From: an uncultured Sulfitobacter sp.
GTDB taxonomy: Bacteria > Pseudomonadota > Alphaproteobacteria > Rhodobacterales > Rhodobacteraceae
NCBI RefSeq assembly: GCF_947502895.1
Contig: NZ_CANNBM010000002.1
Coordinates: forward strand, 558,001-622,000
Reading direction: 5' to 3'
DNA length: 64,000 nt
Under the pieces are notes generated by a model. The model did no database searches. It saw nothing but the letters and a program-made list of their open reading frames with translations, and was not told the origin of the DNA. Every line of letters starts with the position of its first letter. Within the stretch, counting starts at the first letter, position 1. A program made the position numbers and the translations under genes. Below are positions 8,537-16,287 of this stretch, one piece after another.

Positions 8537-9288
8537 TGCCACACGTTACCCAATCAAAATTTCGCGCCGCACTGTTAGAGGCATCCGTCCCCGTGCCTGA
8601 AGGGTTGATCGACGCCCAAGGCGGACCAGCAGGCCGCCGTTACGCTGTTTACCGCAACAACGTCACCGTCTCGCTGGTCGAGGCGATGAAGGTCGCCTTT
8701 CCCTCGGTGCGCAGCCTGCTGGGTCAACAGAATTTCGACAGCCTCGTGCCCATGTTCGTGCGCGCCCACCCTCCCAAAACGCCGCTAATGATGCACTATG
8801 GCTTTGAATTTCCTGCGTTTCTTGAAGGTTTTGAGCCTTTAGCCCATCTCGGCTATCTAGGAGATGTAGCGCGGCTGGATCTGGCGATCCGTGCGTCTTA
8901 CCACGCCGCCGATGCAGCGCCATTTGACCCGACTGTGCTGCAACAAGCGCCCGAACAACTTGCCACCCTACATCTCACAGCGGCACCGGCGACACGAATT
9001 ATCCGCTCGCGCTGGCCTCTTTACGATCTGTGGCAGCGCGCCCGTGACACGGACGCTCCGGCGCCGCGTCCGACAGGACAGGCGGTGCTTATCACGCGGC
9101 CTGAGTTTGATCCCCAAGTGCATCTTTTGCCCACAGGTGCCGCCACATGGCTGGGTGCTCTGCAAACCCAACCCATCGGCCCTGCCGTCGAGACGGCAAC
9201 TGCCGCAGCACCTGATTTCGATTTCGCAGCAACACTTACCCTCGCGCTCCAATCGCAGGCATTTTGCAAAACTCAAAAGGACATCTGA
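8536..9288 (+). CDS. bufC: DUF2063 domain protein, MNIO partner (BufC)
   Basis: A 250-residue protein with the N-terminal DUF2063 domain (about residues 5-95), including the typical RRYAVYRNNVTVSLVEAM segment, and a less conserved C-terminal half. Members act with DUF692 enzymes, probably by binding the leader of the precursor and presenting it. The frame is open from 8392, but the ATG at 8536 gives the family N-terminus and overlaps the bufB stop by one base. The next gene starts immediately after its stop, so coupling holds through the operon. Confidence 0.9.
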   Translation: MPHVTQSKFRAALLEASVPVPEGLIDAQGGPAGRRYAVYRNNVTVSLVEAMKVAFPSVRSLLGQQNFDSLVPMFVRAHPPKTPLMMHYGFEFPAFLEGFEPLAHLGYLGDVARLDLAIRASYHAADAAPFDPTVLQQAPEQLATLHLTAAPATRIIRSRWPLYDLWQRARDTDAPAPRPTGQAVLITRPEFDPQVHLLPTGAATWLGALQTQPIGPAVETATAAAPDFDFAATLTLALQSQAFCKTQKDI

Positions 9289-9852
9289 ATGACCGCCCTT
9301 CTCTCTCTCTACCGCGCCACCACAGAACGACTCGAGCAAGCCGACTGGCTATTGCCCACGCTGGCGCGCTTGTTGTTTGCGGCGATCCTGCTGATGTATT
9401 TCTGGCTGTCAGGCCTGACCAAACTGGGCGACGGGTTTGCCGGTATCTTCTCCCCTTCCGCCGGTGCCTACGTCCAGATCTTCCCACGCATGATGGAGGC
9501 GGTAGGATATGACAGCAGCCAGTTCGGCCTGTTCGCCAAGCTGTTTGTTCTCGCTGGAACTTGGGCCGAATTCATCCTGCCTGCCCTGATTGTACTGGGG
9601 CTTTTCACACGACTGGCCGCGCTTGGTATGATCGCCTTTATCGCCCTGCAATCCCTGACCGATCTGTATGGCCATGGCGGCTGGGCAGACCCCAAAGTGC
9701 TGGGCGCGTGGTTCGACAAGGTGCCGGACAGTATCATCATGGACCAACGCGCCTTCTGGGTCTTTGCCCTGCTGGTGCTGGTCATCAAAGGCGCAGGCCC
9801 GATCTCTTTCGACCGCGCATTGCGCAAAGATCAGCCCGCCGCGCGGACCTGA
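9289..9852 (+). CDS. DoxX family membrane protein of the bufferin operon
   Basis: A 187-residue protein with about four transmembrane helices. The DoxX signature region LLPTLARLLFAAILLMYFWL opens it, followed by GLTKLGDGFAGI and a LAGTWAEFILPALIVLG helix. DoxX proteins are regular companions of bufABC (gigABCD in Cupriavidus), probably acting in redox or quinone-linked support of the pathway at the inner membrane; the precise role is unknown. The ATG directly follows the bufC stop. Its 3' end overlaps the convergent Spx/ArsC-like gene by 22 bp. Confidence 0.9.
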   Translation: MTALLSLYRATTERLEQADWLLPTLARLLFAAILLMYFWLSGLTKLGDGFAGIFSPSAGAYVQIFPRMMEAVGYDSSQFGLFAKLFVLAGTWAEFILPALIVLGLFTRLAALGMIAFIALQSLTDLYGHGGWADPKVLGAWFDKVPDSIIMDQRAFWVFALLVLVIKGAGPISFDRALRKDQPAART

Positions 9853-10154
9853 TCTGCGGTTTGTGCTGTCCACCCCAAAGACATCGTGTCGCCCGCAACA
9901 ATCAGCGGGCGCTTCATAAGGGCGGGGTGACGGGCGATAAGCTCCAAAGGCGGCTCGGTCCGTTCATCCGCCGATAGCCCACGCCATGTCGTCGAGCGCG
10001 TGTTGAGCAGTTTTTCGCCGAACTGCGCATGGGCCTTTTGCAGGATTTCTGCGGGTACACCATCGGTGCGGACATCCACCAGAACGACATCATCCAGTTC
10101 TTTCAATGCCTTACGGCAGGTATCGCAATTTTTCAGACCATATAGCGTGATCAT
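9831..10154 (-). CDS. ArsC/Spx/YffB family thioredoxin-fold protein
   Basis: A 107-residue thioredoxin-fold protein starting MITLYGLKNCDTCRKAL with a CxxC pair at the N-terminus and the conserved NTRSTTWRGL segment of the YffB group. These proteins are related to arsenate reductase, but YffB-type members are not shown to reduce arsenate and there are no ars genes nearby, so an arsenic role is not supported. The gene is convergent with the DoxX gene. A T-rich AATTTTTCCCC motif occurs just upstream of its start and again before cspA. Confidence 0.88.
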   Translation of the reverse strand: MITLYGLKNCDTCRKALKELDDVVLVDVRTDGVPAEILQKAHAQFGEKLLNTRSTTWRGLSADERTEPPLELIARHPALMKRPLIVAGDTMSLGWTAQTADQVRAAG

Positions 10155-10218
10155 GCTTAATTTTTCCCCAAGTTGCGTTCGCTTTGGTAGGGAATAACGA
10201 ATTTTTCCCCCCTAGTCC

Positions 10219-10247
10219 TTGATTTTTCGCGTCATTGCACAATTATT
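10219..10247 (+). promoter_or_regulatory. Candidate cspA promoter and long leader
   Basis: TTGATT (10219-10224) and ATTATT (10242-10247) are 17 bp apart. Transcription from about 10254 would give a leader of about 80 bases rich in GC and able to fold, ending in AGAGGAGGCG before the start. Long structured leaders are usual for cold-shock mRNAs. The -10 match is weak. Confidence 0.35.
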
Positions 10248-10332
10248 TTAAGGGTCTGGGCCGCGCATCCGTGTGTGCCGCAGGCTCCGCGGCGACGCGC
10301 GGGAAGGTACTGCAAGAGGAGGCGTGAATTAA

Positions 10333-10539
10333 ATGCCAACGGGAACCGTAAAGTGGTTTAACACGACCAAAGGATATGGGTTTATCGCCCCTGAGGGTGG
10401 CGGCAATGATGTGTTTGTCCACATCTCCGCGGTGGAACGGTCAGGCCTGACGGGGCTGGCGGATGACCAGAAAGTCAGCTTTGAGATGGCCGAGGGCCGC
10501 GACGGGCGGCAGATGGCGTCAGACATCACCCTGCTGTAA
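10333..10539 (+). CDS. Cold-shock domain protein (CspA family)
   Basis: A 68-residue single cold-shock domain. The RNP1 motif KGYGFIAP and the RNP2 motif VFVHIS are both intact, and the start is the typical TGTVKWFN. It binds single-stranded nucleic acid and probably acts as an RNA chaperone in the cytoplasm. A near-perfect Shine-Dalgarno (GAGGAGG) precedes the ATG. The 178 bp upstream, shared with the divergent ArsC-like gene, holds the promoter and leader. A hairpin follows the stop. Confidence 0.96.
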   Translation: MPTGTVKWFNTTKGYGFIAPEGGGNDVFVHISAVERSGLTGLADDQKVSFEMAEGRDGRQMASDITLL

Positions 10540-10546
10540 ATGTTCC

Positions 10547-10575
10547 TCCCCGACCACGGTGTAATGCGTCGGGGA
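10547..10575. terminator. Hairpin after cspA, between convergent genes
   Basis: TCCCCGAC at 10547-10554 pairs perfectly with GTCGGGGA at 10568-10575 around a 13-base loop. No T run follows on the plus strand, so it may act as an mRNA-stabilising 3' hairpin or weak terminator rather than a classical one. Confidence 0.5.
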
Positions 10576-10595
10576 AGATCAATTATTCTAGTGCA

Positions 10596-10898
10596 TTAGT
10601 CGAAGGTGCAGCCCTTGGTGCCAATGGCGCAATGGCTGCGCGCGCGGCGCGGCTTGTGGCGGACCTTGTGCACTTTCTTTTTGGCGACGGGATGCGCCAT
10701 GGCCGATTGATAGCTGGTGTGCGTGTTGGGCGTACCACAACAAATCGTGCCGTTGATCGAAACAGGCTGCAAACCTGCAGGGCAATAATTGGCCGAGGAT
10801 TTGTAGGGGTAAATCTTGACCTCTGCCTGAGCCGCCTGCGGCAGGGTGGCCATGACGCCAAAAGCGGCGGCGATCACTAATCCATTGAATTTGAGCAT
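10596..10898 (-). CDS. Small secreted cysteine-containing protein, unknown function
   Basis: A 100-residue protein with a Sec signal peptide (about 1-25, ending AQA). The mature part has an ANYCPAGLQPVSINGTICCG segment, a Lys/Arg/His-rich middle (VAKKKVHKVRHKPRRARSH) and a last Cys in GTKGCTFD. The four to five cysteines suggest periplasmic disulfides. I recognise no domain. The gene is convergent with cspA and its 217-bp upstream region is shared with the divergent RAYT gene. Confidence 0.75.
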   Translation of the reverse strand: MLKFNGLVIAAAFGVMATLPQAAQAEVKIYPYKSSANYCPAGLQPVSINGTICCGTPNTHTSYQSAMAHPVAKKKVHKVRHKPRRARSHCAIGTKGCTFD

Positions 10899-11115
10899 GA
10901 TATACCTCGGGTTTTTGCTGCTGTTGCATCAGTTTTGCCGAGGTGCTGCGGCAAGTCCAGCTTTTTCCCCGAAATGGGATAGGTGTTGCGAGGAAAACCG
11001 TGGGGCCATGTGTGCACGGCTCGTATACCGGATGGCGTATGCCTTGTGTCGCGGCGCGCGCAAAACACAAGCCCGTCTCAATCTTTGTTAACCATGTCGC
11101 CGCTATCATGCCCGC

Positions 11116-11586
11116 ATGTCGAATTATATTCGACCCCGTCATGAAGGCGCGCGTGTTTTTCTGACCATCAATCTGGCGCAACGTGGATCATCAACCCTTG
11201 TGGAGCGGATAGAAACTCTGCGCCAAGCGGTGCGCAAGACGATGGCGGCGCGGCCCTTCAGGGTTGAGGCTTGGGTTGTCTTGCCAGACCACATGCATTG
11301 CGTCTGGACCCTGCCAAAGGGGGACGCCGACTACAGCCAGCGTGTGCAAGCGATCAAAGCGCAGTTTTCACGCCAGTTGCCGAAGGGGCCACGCAGACCC
11401 AGCCACATCGCGCGGCGCGAGAAGGGCATCTGGCAACGCCGGTTCTGGGAGCACCACATCCGCGATGCCGCCGATTTCGAGAACCACATCGCGTATTGTT
11501 GGCACAATCCAGTGAAGCACGGGTTGGTGGATGATGTCCGCGATTGGCCATATTCATCATGGCACCGCGATCATCGCGGGCCGTAG
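11116..11586 (+). CDS. REP-associated tyrosine transposase (RAYT, IS200-like Y1 family)
   Basis: A 156-residue single-domain HUH endonuclease. The HxH metal motif is H59-M-H61 in LPDHMHCVW and the catalytic tyrosine is Y127 in AYCWHNPVKHG; both are intact. RAYTs cleave single-stranded DNA next to a GTAG tetranucleotide at the foot of REP hairpins and are domesticated rather than self-mobile. Such elements lie right at its 3' end: its TAG stop is part of the first GTAG. The gene is single-copy in the window and divergent from the small secreted protein. Confidence 0.92.
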   Translation: MSNYIRPRHEGARVFLTINLAQRGSSTLVERIETLRQAVRKTMAARPFRVEAWVVLPDHMHCVWTLPKGDADYSQRVQAIKAQFSRQLPKGPRRPSHIARREKGIWQRRFWEHHIRDAADFENHIAYCWHNPVKHGLVDDVRDWPYSSWHRDHRGP

Positions 11587-11705
11587 GGTGTGCATTTATG
11601 CGCACCGATGCGTGGGTTAAAGGGCGGACGGTGCGTATGCGGGCAAAGGTCGGACGGTGCGTATGCGGGCAATGGCGCACGGTGCGCAGTAAATGCGCAC
11701 CCTAC
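11583..11705. repeat. Inverted pair of REP elements (BIME-like) next to the RAYT gene
   Basis: The left arm (11583-11607) begins GTAGGGTG and can fold as GGTGTGCAT/ATGCGCACC. The right arm (11680-11705) is its near-perfect complement and ends CACCCTAC. This is the GTAG-plus-hairpin architecture of RAYT targets, in the two orientations expected of a BIME. Between the arms is a tandem 22-bp repeat. The pair fills the space between the convergent RAYT and AT-rich genes and could also terminate transcription from both sides. Confidence 0.85.
11625..11672. repeat. Tandem 22-bp direct repeat inside the REP pair
   Basis: Two identical 22-bp copies (11625-11646 and 11651-11672, starting CGGACGGTGCG) recur with a 26-bp period. 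A further partial copy, GCGCACGGTGCG, is part of the right REP arm. Confidence 0.8.
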
Positions 11706-11712
11706 AAATCAC

Positions 11713-12114
11713 CTATTCAGAATACCTGTAAAACTCGCTGTCATCGTAACGGACATAATCTTGATGTTTCCCAGCTTCACCGATGTTAATTAACCTGCCT
11801 TCACTTGGTTTGATCAAACTAGCACTGATGTTATAATATGGATAACTTCCCTTTATGTGAGGGTGAAGACTTGCTGCAACTTCCACGTCTGCTTGTGAAA
11901 CATACCTTTTTCCCCAGCTTTCGATTATATGTTTAAGAGGAAATGTGCTTATCCTGTTAATATTGGCGCGTTTCTTTTGTGCGTCCAACCACCCATAGGC
12001 TATTCTTATACAATCTCTATGCTCGTGTAACGCTACATCGGAAGGTATATTTATCGAAATTGCATAGTCAATTTCCACATCGGATAATATTCGGCATTGT
12101 GAAAAAGCACTCAC
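11713..12114 (-). CDS. AT-rich hypothetical protein overlapping thyX
   Basis: A 133-residue soluble protein, clearly AT-richer than its neighbours and using codons such as ATA, TTA and AAT that are rare around it. It contains KHIIESWGKRYVSQADVEVAA and an IAYGWLDAQKK segment; I recognise no domain. It starts with GTG, overlapping the thyX stop as GTGA, and its stop is eight bases from the right REP arm. Composition plus RAYT/REP proximity suggests an acquired gene. The overlap implies it is translated from the thyX message. Confidence 0.6.
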   Translation of the reverse strand: MSAFSQCRILSDVEIDYAISINIPSDVALHEHRDCIRIAYGWLDAQKKRANINRISTFPLKHIIESWGKRYVSQADVEVAASLHPHIKGSYPYYNISASLIKPSEGRLINIGEAGKHQDYVRYDDSEFYRYSE

Positions 12115-13031
12115 CTAATCGCCCCCTCAAACTCCCTCCACTCCCCCTTGCTCATCCCGCTATTCTCCTGCGTGACCTCTTCCCCCTTCAGCATCCGCCG
12201 CAAACAATCCAGCGCCTTGCCCGATAGCGTAGCCCCACCCAAACGGTAGTCCTCAAACGCGCCGTAGGCCGCTGGCACCCAATCGGCCACCACTTTGCAG
12301 ATGGCATCGGCGTAGACGCGGATTTCATACTGGGCGTGGCTGTCAGCGCGCAGCCTCAGGAAGTGGAAGAGGTTGTGCAAATCGACCTTCCAGTACCACT
12401 GGGTATAGATATTGGCGGGCAGGTTCATGCGTGCCAGCTCCCGCGCGAGGCCGTCTTGGGGCTCTCCGTCGGGGCCTGTCTCGCCGATCATGCTCTCGTA
12501 ATGGTCATAGGCGCGGTTGGAATCGGATTTGAGGATTTCCAGCACACGCGCCGCCTCCGCCCCTTCCAGCACACCGCCGCGGCCTTGGTTGTTGACGACC
12601 GACTGCGCGTTAATGTGAGAGGCTTCGGGAATATAGAATTCGCGATCCAGTATCGAATAACGGGCCGAGTACTCGTTAACGTTGGCGGTGCGGTGGCGGA
12701 TCCACTGGCGGGCGACAAAGACGGGCAGTTTCACGTGCAGCTTGATCTCGCACATCTCGAAGGGGGTGCTGTGCCAGTGGCGCATCAGATAGCGGATCAG
12801 GCCTTCGTCGTTTTGCACCGATTTGGTGCCTTTACCGTAAGATACGCGCGCGGCCTGACAGATAGCGGCATCATCGCCCATATAGTCGATGACGCGAATA
12901 AATCCGTGGTCGAGAACTTCGTGCGCGGTATATAGATGCGCCTCCATCCCTTCGGAAACCGCACGCAGAGTGGGTTTTGCGGTGGCTCGCTGGGCGTCGA
13001 TCTCGGCTTGTTGGTCTGGGCTGATGGGCAT
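12111..13031 (-). CDS. thyX: FAD-dependent thymidylate synthase
   Basis: A 306-residue flavin-dependent enzyme that methylates dUMP to dTMP using methylene-tetrahydrofolate and NADPH. The ThyX signature RHRTANVNEYSARY (RHRxxSxNExSxRY type, with A for the first S) is present, preceded by ARQWIRHR. It is longer than minimal ThyX because of an N-terminal extension and C-terminal helices typical of alphaproteobacteria. AGGA lies seven bases before the ATG at 13031; an upstream GTG at 13046 is less likely. The following AT-rich orphan overlaps its stop. Confidence 0.95.
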   Translation of the reverse strand: MPISPDQQAEIDAQRATAKPTLRAVSEGMEAHLYTAHEVLDHGFIRVIDYMGDDAAICQAARVSYGKGTKSVQNDEGLIRYLMRHWHSTPFEMCEIKLHVKLPVFVARQWIRHRTANVNEYSARYSILDREFYIPEASHINAQSVVNNQGRGGVLEGAEAARVLEILKSDSNRAYDHYESMIGETGPDGEPQDGLARELARMNLPANIYTQWYWKVDLHNLFHFLRLRADSHAQYEIRVYADAICKVVADWVPAAYGAFEDYRLGGATLSGKALDCLRRMLKGEEVTQENSGMSKGEWREFEGAIR

Positions 13032-13226
13032 GATTTTTCCTGTCACGGGGATTCGTAGCCGACTATATCTGGTAGTTGCGTCAGCGTGAACGCCATATAC
13101 GGTATTGCATTTTCGTCATGGTGCGAGGGTTAAATAGGGCGCAGGGTCACACGGCGTTGACAAGGGCGGTGCGCTGCGGCGATTGTCCCTCAAAACAGCA
13201 CGCTTTGCGTATCCGAGGGCAGAATA

Positions 13227-14321
13227 TTGAAAAACCAGATTATCAGCCTCGCGTTGGTTGCGGGATTGGCCGCATGCAGCGGCGGGAACCCGTTTGACGA
13301 ACCTGTAACGCCTGATCCTGATGTGCCTGATGGCGAAGTGATCGGGGACGGCGAAGGAACGGGAATCAACCGCGATGGCATCCCTCCCGGGACAGCCTCC
13401 CCCTCGCCCGGCGAATCACTGTTCAGGTCCGAACCGACAGTTGATGGCGATGGCGCAGATGCGGGCAACGGCTTTGCCACCGGCATTTCCTACAACAGCG
13501 CCGATGATACCTTTTCCGTCGACAACCTCGCCTTCGACGGGGACGCGCCCTATAACCGCGGGACAATTGTCAGCAGCCTGAACACCAATGCCGACGGCAA
13601 CGGTGAATTCGCGGTTTACGAGGGGCTGGAAACAGCCGTCGATCCCGTCAACAACGACGAAATCCGCCAATTTGTCTATCGCGCCGTCTACGGGCAGAGC
13701 CGTAATTCATTCACAGACAGCGATGGTACAGTTCGCCCCACCACGCAATTTGCGATCGTGCGCACCGGCAGCTACGTCAACTACGGCTTTGGCGGCTTCA
13801 TCTATCAGCGCGACACATCCGTGAGCCTGCCCAACACGCTTCAGGCGACCTTTAGGGGCAAATCCGCAGGCCTGCGGGACTTCGAAAATGCAGGCGGGCT
13901 GCAATACACCACCGGCGACGTGACCCTCGACATCGACTTTGACGATTTCAACGATGGGGCAACCATCCGCGGCGACGGTGTAAAAGGGACGGTTTCCAAC
14001 CGCCGCATTATTGATCTGGATGGCAATGACGTCACCTCCCGCGTGGCCAACGAGCTGGGCGAGGATGTCACCGCGATCCCCAATGCGGTCTTTGTCGTGG
14101 GGCCTGACGTGCTCGACAACAACGGTGATATCATCACCGAAATCCAAAGCCAGTTCTCAACGGGCGGTGTGTACGAGACAGGCACCTTCTATGCCATCGT
14201 ATCAGGCGAAAACCCCGATGAGGTTGTCGGCGTCTTTGTTCTCGAATCCGAGAACACCGAGACAATCAGCCGCGACACCAGCGGCTTTATCGTCTACCGA
14301 GACGTGCCGACACGGCCATGA
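13227..14321 (+). CDS. TbpB-like surface lipoprotein, candidate Slam substrate
   Basis: A 364-residue lipoprotein with a lipobox LAAC (C17), then a Pro/Asp/Gly-rich linker of about 60 residues and a C-terminal half rich in Gly and short beta-strands. The C-terminal part (NYGFGGFIYQRD, a central TLDIDFDDF strand, then STGGVYETGTFYAIVSG) resembles the eight-stranded barrel of transferrin-binding protein B-type lipoproteins. It starts at TTG with AGGG upstream. Its stop overlaps the Slam-like gene as ATGA, pointing to a translocator/substrate pair. The ligand is unknown; the cysteine-poor, acidic protein is not necessarily a transferrin binder. Confidence 0.8.
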   Translation: MKNQIISLALVAGLAACSGGNPFDEPVTPDPDVPDGEVIGDGEGTGINRDGIPPGTASPSPGESLFRSEPTVDGDGADAGNGFATGISYNSADDTFSVDNLAFDGDAPYNRGTIVSSLNTNADGNGEFAVYEGLETAVDPVNNDEIRQFVYRAVYGQSRNSFTDSDGTVRPTTQFAIVRTGSYVNYGFGGFIYQRDTSVSLPNTLQATFRGKSAGLRDFENAGGLQYTTGDVTLDIDFDDFNDGATIRGDGVKGTVSNRRIIDLDGNDVTSRVANELGEDVTAIPNAVFVVGPDVLDNNGDIITEIQSQFSTGGVYETGTFYAIVSGENPDEVVGVFVLESENTETISRDTSGFIVYRDVPTRP

Positions 14322-15775
14322 GGCGCAGGGCACAGCGCGCTATCATGCTGGTGGTGGGGCTTGCGGCGGGATACGCCGCAGCCCCCTTCGCCCTTGCTGA
14401 CAGCACTCAGGAAAACCAGATCGCCCTCGACGTTACCCAGATGCGCATGGCAGCAGAGCTGAACCTGCACAATGGCGACACGGCCCGCGCGCTCGCCTTT
14501 GCCAATGCATTGTTGCAGCGCGATCCTATGGATATCACGGCGCTGCTGATCCGTGCCCATGCCCTGCGCGCTAGGGGCGAGTATACAACAGCACAGACCA
14601 CCGCCCGCACCGCATGGCGCGCGGCACAAAGCGACAATCACAAATTCGCCGCCGCCATGCTGATGGCGCAATCGCTCTCATCGCAGGGTAAGCGGACGCG
14701 CGCCCAGTTGTGGCTGCGCCGTGCCGCGCAAATCGCCCCCAGCGAGCGGCACGCCGCCCGCGCCGCGCGGGATTTCAAATATGTGCGCCGGCAGAACCAG
14801 TGGCGGACGCATCTGTCATTCACGCTGGCCCCCAATAGCAATATCAACAACGGCTCCTCGCGCGACAGCTCCAGCCTGCTGTACCAACTGACAAACCCGT
14901 TCAACATTGATGGCGCGGGCGAGATTGCCCTTGGCGCTGCCAGCCAAGCCCTTTCCGGGATCGAGACAGGCGTGCAGGTGCAATCGCGCTACCGCTTCCA
15001 CCAGACAGAACGGACCGCCCATGATCTGCGGCTGGGCCTGTCGTACCGCACCTACCACCTGTCCAGCTCCTCCAAGGATGATCTGGCGGCGGATGATGCA
15101 GCACGGGTGGCGCGCGGCGAAGAAGCGAACAACCTGACAGGCAGCGATTTTGCCTATGGTACGCTGGAACTGGGGTATGGCTATAAGCAACTGCGCGCCG
15201 ACAAGCGCGGCGAATTCAGCCTTAGCGCCGATCTGGGACAGAGCTTTTATGGCGGCGAGCGGTATAACCGCTACCTGCGCGCGCGCGTAGGACAAACCTA
15301 TTACGCCAACCAGACCACCAAATATGATTTTGGCGCCGCCGCCGAAAAGCGGCGCAGCGAAGGCGGCAGTGACCAGCACGTCATGAGCCTGAGCGCAGGG
15401 ATGAGCCGTGCTCTCGCCAACGGCGATGGGCTTTATCTGGGCGTCGCCGTCACCTCGACCCGCGCCGATCTGGAACGGTTGGAGTATGACGAATTGCGCC
15501 TGCGCTCTGGCTATGTGCTGGGCCGTGATGTGATGGGTACGCGCCTGCAATTCGGGATCAGCACCAGCTTTCGCGACTATGATGTGTCGCCCCATGACCC
15601 GTCAGGCCGCCGCGAATTTCAGGTCGCAGCAGAGGTCACAGCGACCTTCAAACAGATCGACTATTACGGGTTCAACCCCACCGTCAGCCTCAGTGCGTCA
15701 ACCACGGACAGCAACATCGGCCTTTATGACGTGAACCGTGTCGGGCTGAGCATCGGGATCGCCTCTTCGTTCTAG
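14318..15775 (+). CDS. Slam-type surface lipoprotein assembly modifier (DUF560)
   Basis: A 485-residue outer-membrane protein with a signal peptide (about 1-27), a TPR-like helical region (about 30-160, including LLQRDPMDITALLIRAHALR) and a C-terminal barrel from about residue 165. The barrel begins with the Slam hallmark LAPNSNINNGSS and ends in SIGIASSF with a terminal Phe, as for Bam-inserted barrels. Slam proteins move lipoproteins to the cell surface, and their substrates are usually encoded next to them, as here. Most described examples are from beta- and gammaproteobacteria. Confidence 0.88.
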   Translation: MRRRAQRAIMLVVGLAAGYAAAPFALADSTQENQIALDVTQMRMAAELNLHNGDTARALAFANALLQRDPMDITALLIRAHALRARGEYTTAQTTARTAWRAAQSDNHKFAAAMLMAQSLSSQGKRTRAQLWLRRAAQIAPSERHAARAARDFKYVRRQNQWRTHLSFTLAPNSNINNGSSRDSSSLLYQLTNPFNIDGAGEIALGAASQALSGIETGVQVQSRYRFHQTERTAHDLRLGLSYRTYHLSSSSKDDLAADDAARVARGEEANNLTGSDFAYGTLELGYGYKQLRADKRGEFSLSADLGQSFYGGERYNRYLRARVGQTYYANQTTKYDFGAAAEKRRSEGGSDQHVMSLSAGMSRALANGDGLYLGVAVTSTRADLERLEYDELRLRSGYVLGRDVMGTRLQFGISTSFRDYDVSPHDPSGRREFQVAAEVTATFKQIDYYGFNPTVSLSASTTDSNIGLYDVNRVGLSIGIASSF

Positions 15776-15852
15776 GCACTGCGTCTCGACAAGGGGCGGC
15801 AGGGTGCTAGGATATAGCAGAGAGTTAAATTCCCCTGACAGGAGCCTGCCCC

Positions 15853-16287
15853 ATGCCAATCAAATACCTGCACACGATGGTGCGTGTAAAAGACCTCGAT
15901 GCCTCCATCGCGTTCTACAAACTGCTGGGCCTGATCGAGCGGCGGCGCATCGACCATGAAGGCGGGCGGTTTACGCTGGTGTTCCTTTGCCCCCCTGACA
16001 TGGCCGATGGCCACGCGGATGTTGAGCTGACCTATAATTGGGACGGCGATGATGGCCTGCCGTCCGACAGCCGCCATTTCGGGCATCTGGCCTATACGGT
16101 CGAGAATATCTATGAGACCTGCCAGCATCTGATGGACAATGGCGTGACCATCAACCGCCCGCCCCATGACGGGCGCATGGCCTTTGTCCGTTCGCCCGAC
16201 AACATCTCGGTCGAGTTGTTGCAAGAAGGTGATGCGCTGGAACCGGCAGAGCCTTGGACGTCGATGGGCAACACTGGCCACTGGTGA
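15853..16287 (+). CDS. gloA: Lactoylglutathione lyase (glyoxalase I)
   Basis: A 144-residue VOC enzyme converting the methylglyoxal-glutathione hemithioacetal to S-lactoylglutathione in the cytoplasm. The metal-ligand positions are visible: H7 in YLHTMVRV, E58 in DVELTYNW, H in FGHLAYTV and E in SVELLQEG. The length is typical of the Ni/Co-type bacterial enzyme. AGGAG precedes the ATG. The stop overlaps the following DUF1194 gene as GTGA. Confidence 0.93.
   Translation: MPIKYLHTMVRVKDLDASIAFYKLLGLIERRRIDHEGGRFTLVFLCPPDMADGHADVELTYNWDGDDGLPSDSRHFGHLAYTVENIYETCQHLMDNGVTINRPPHDGRMAFVRSPDNISVELLQEGDALEPAEPWTSMGNTGHW

Noticed and set aside
9831..10154. Arsenate reductase role for the ArsC-like gene
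   Set aside because: The CxxC YffB-type sequence lacks clear arsenate-binding features and there are no ars genes nearby.
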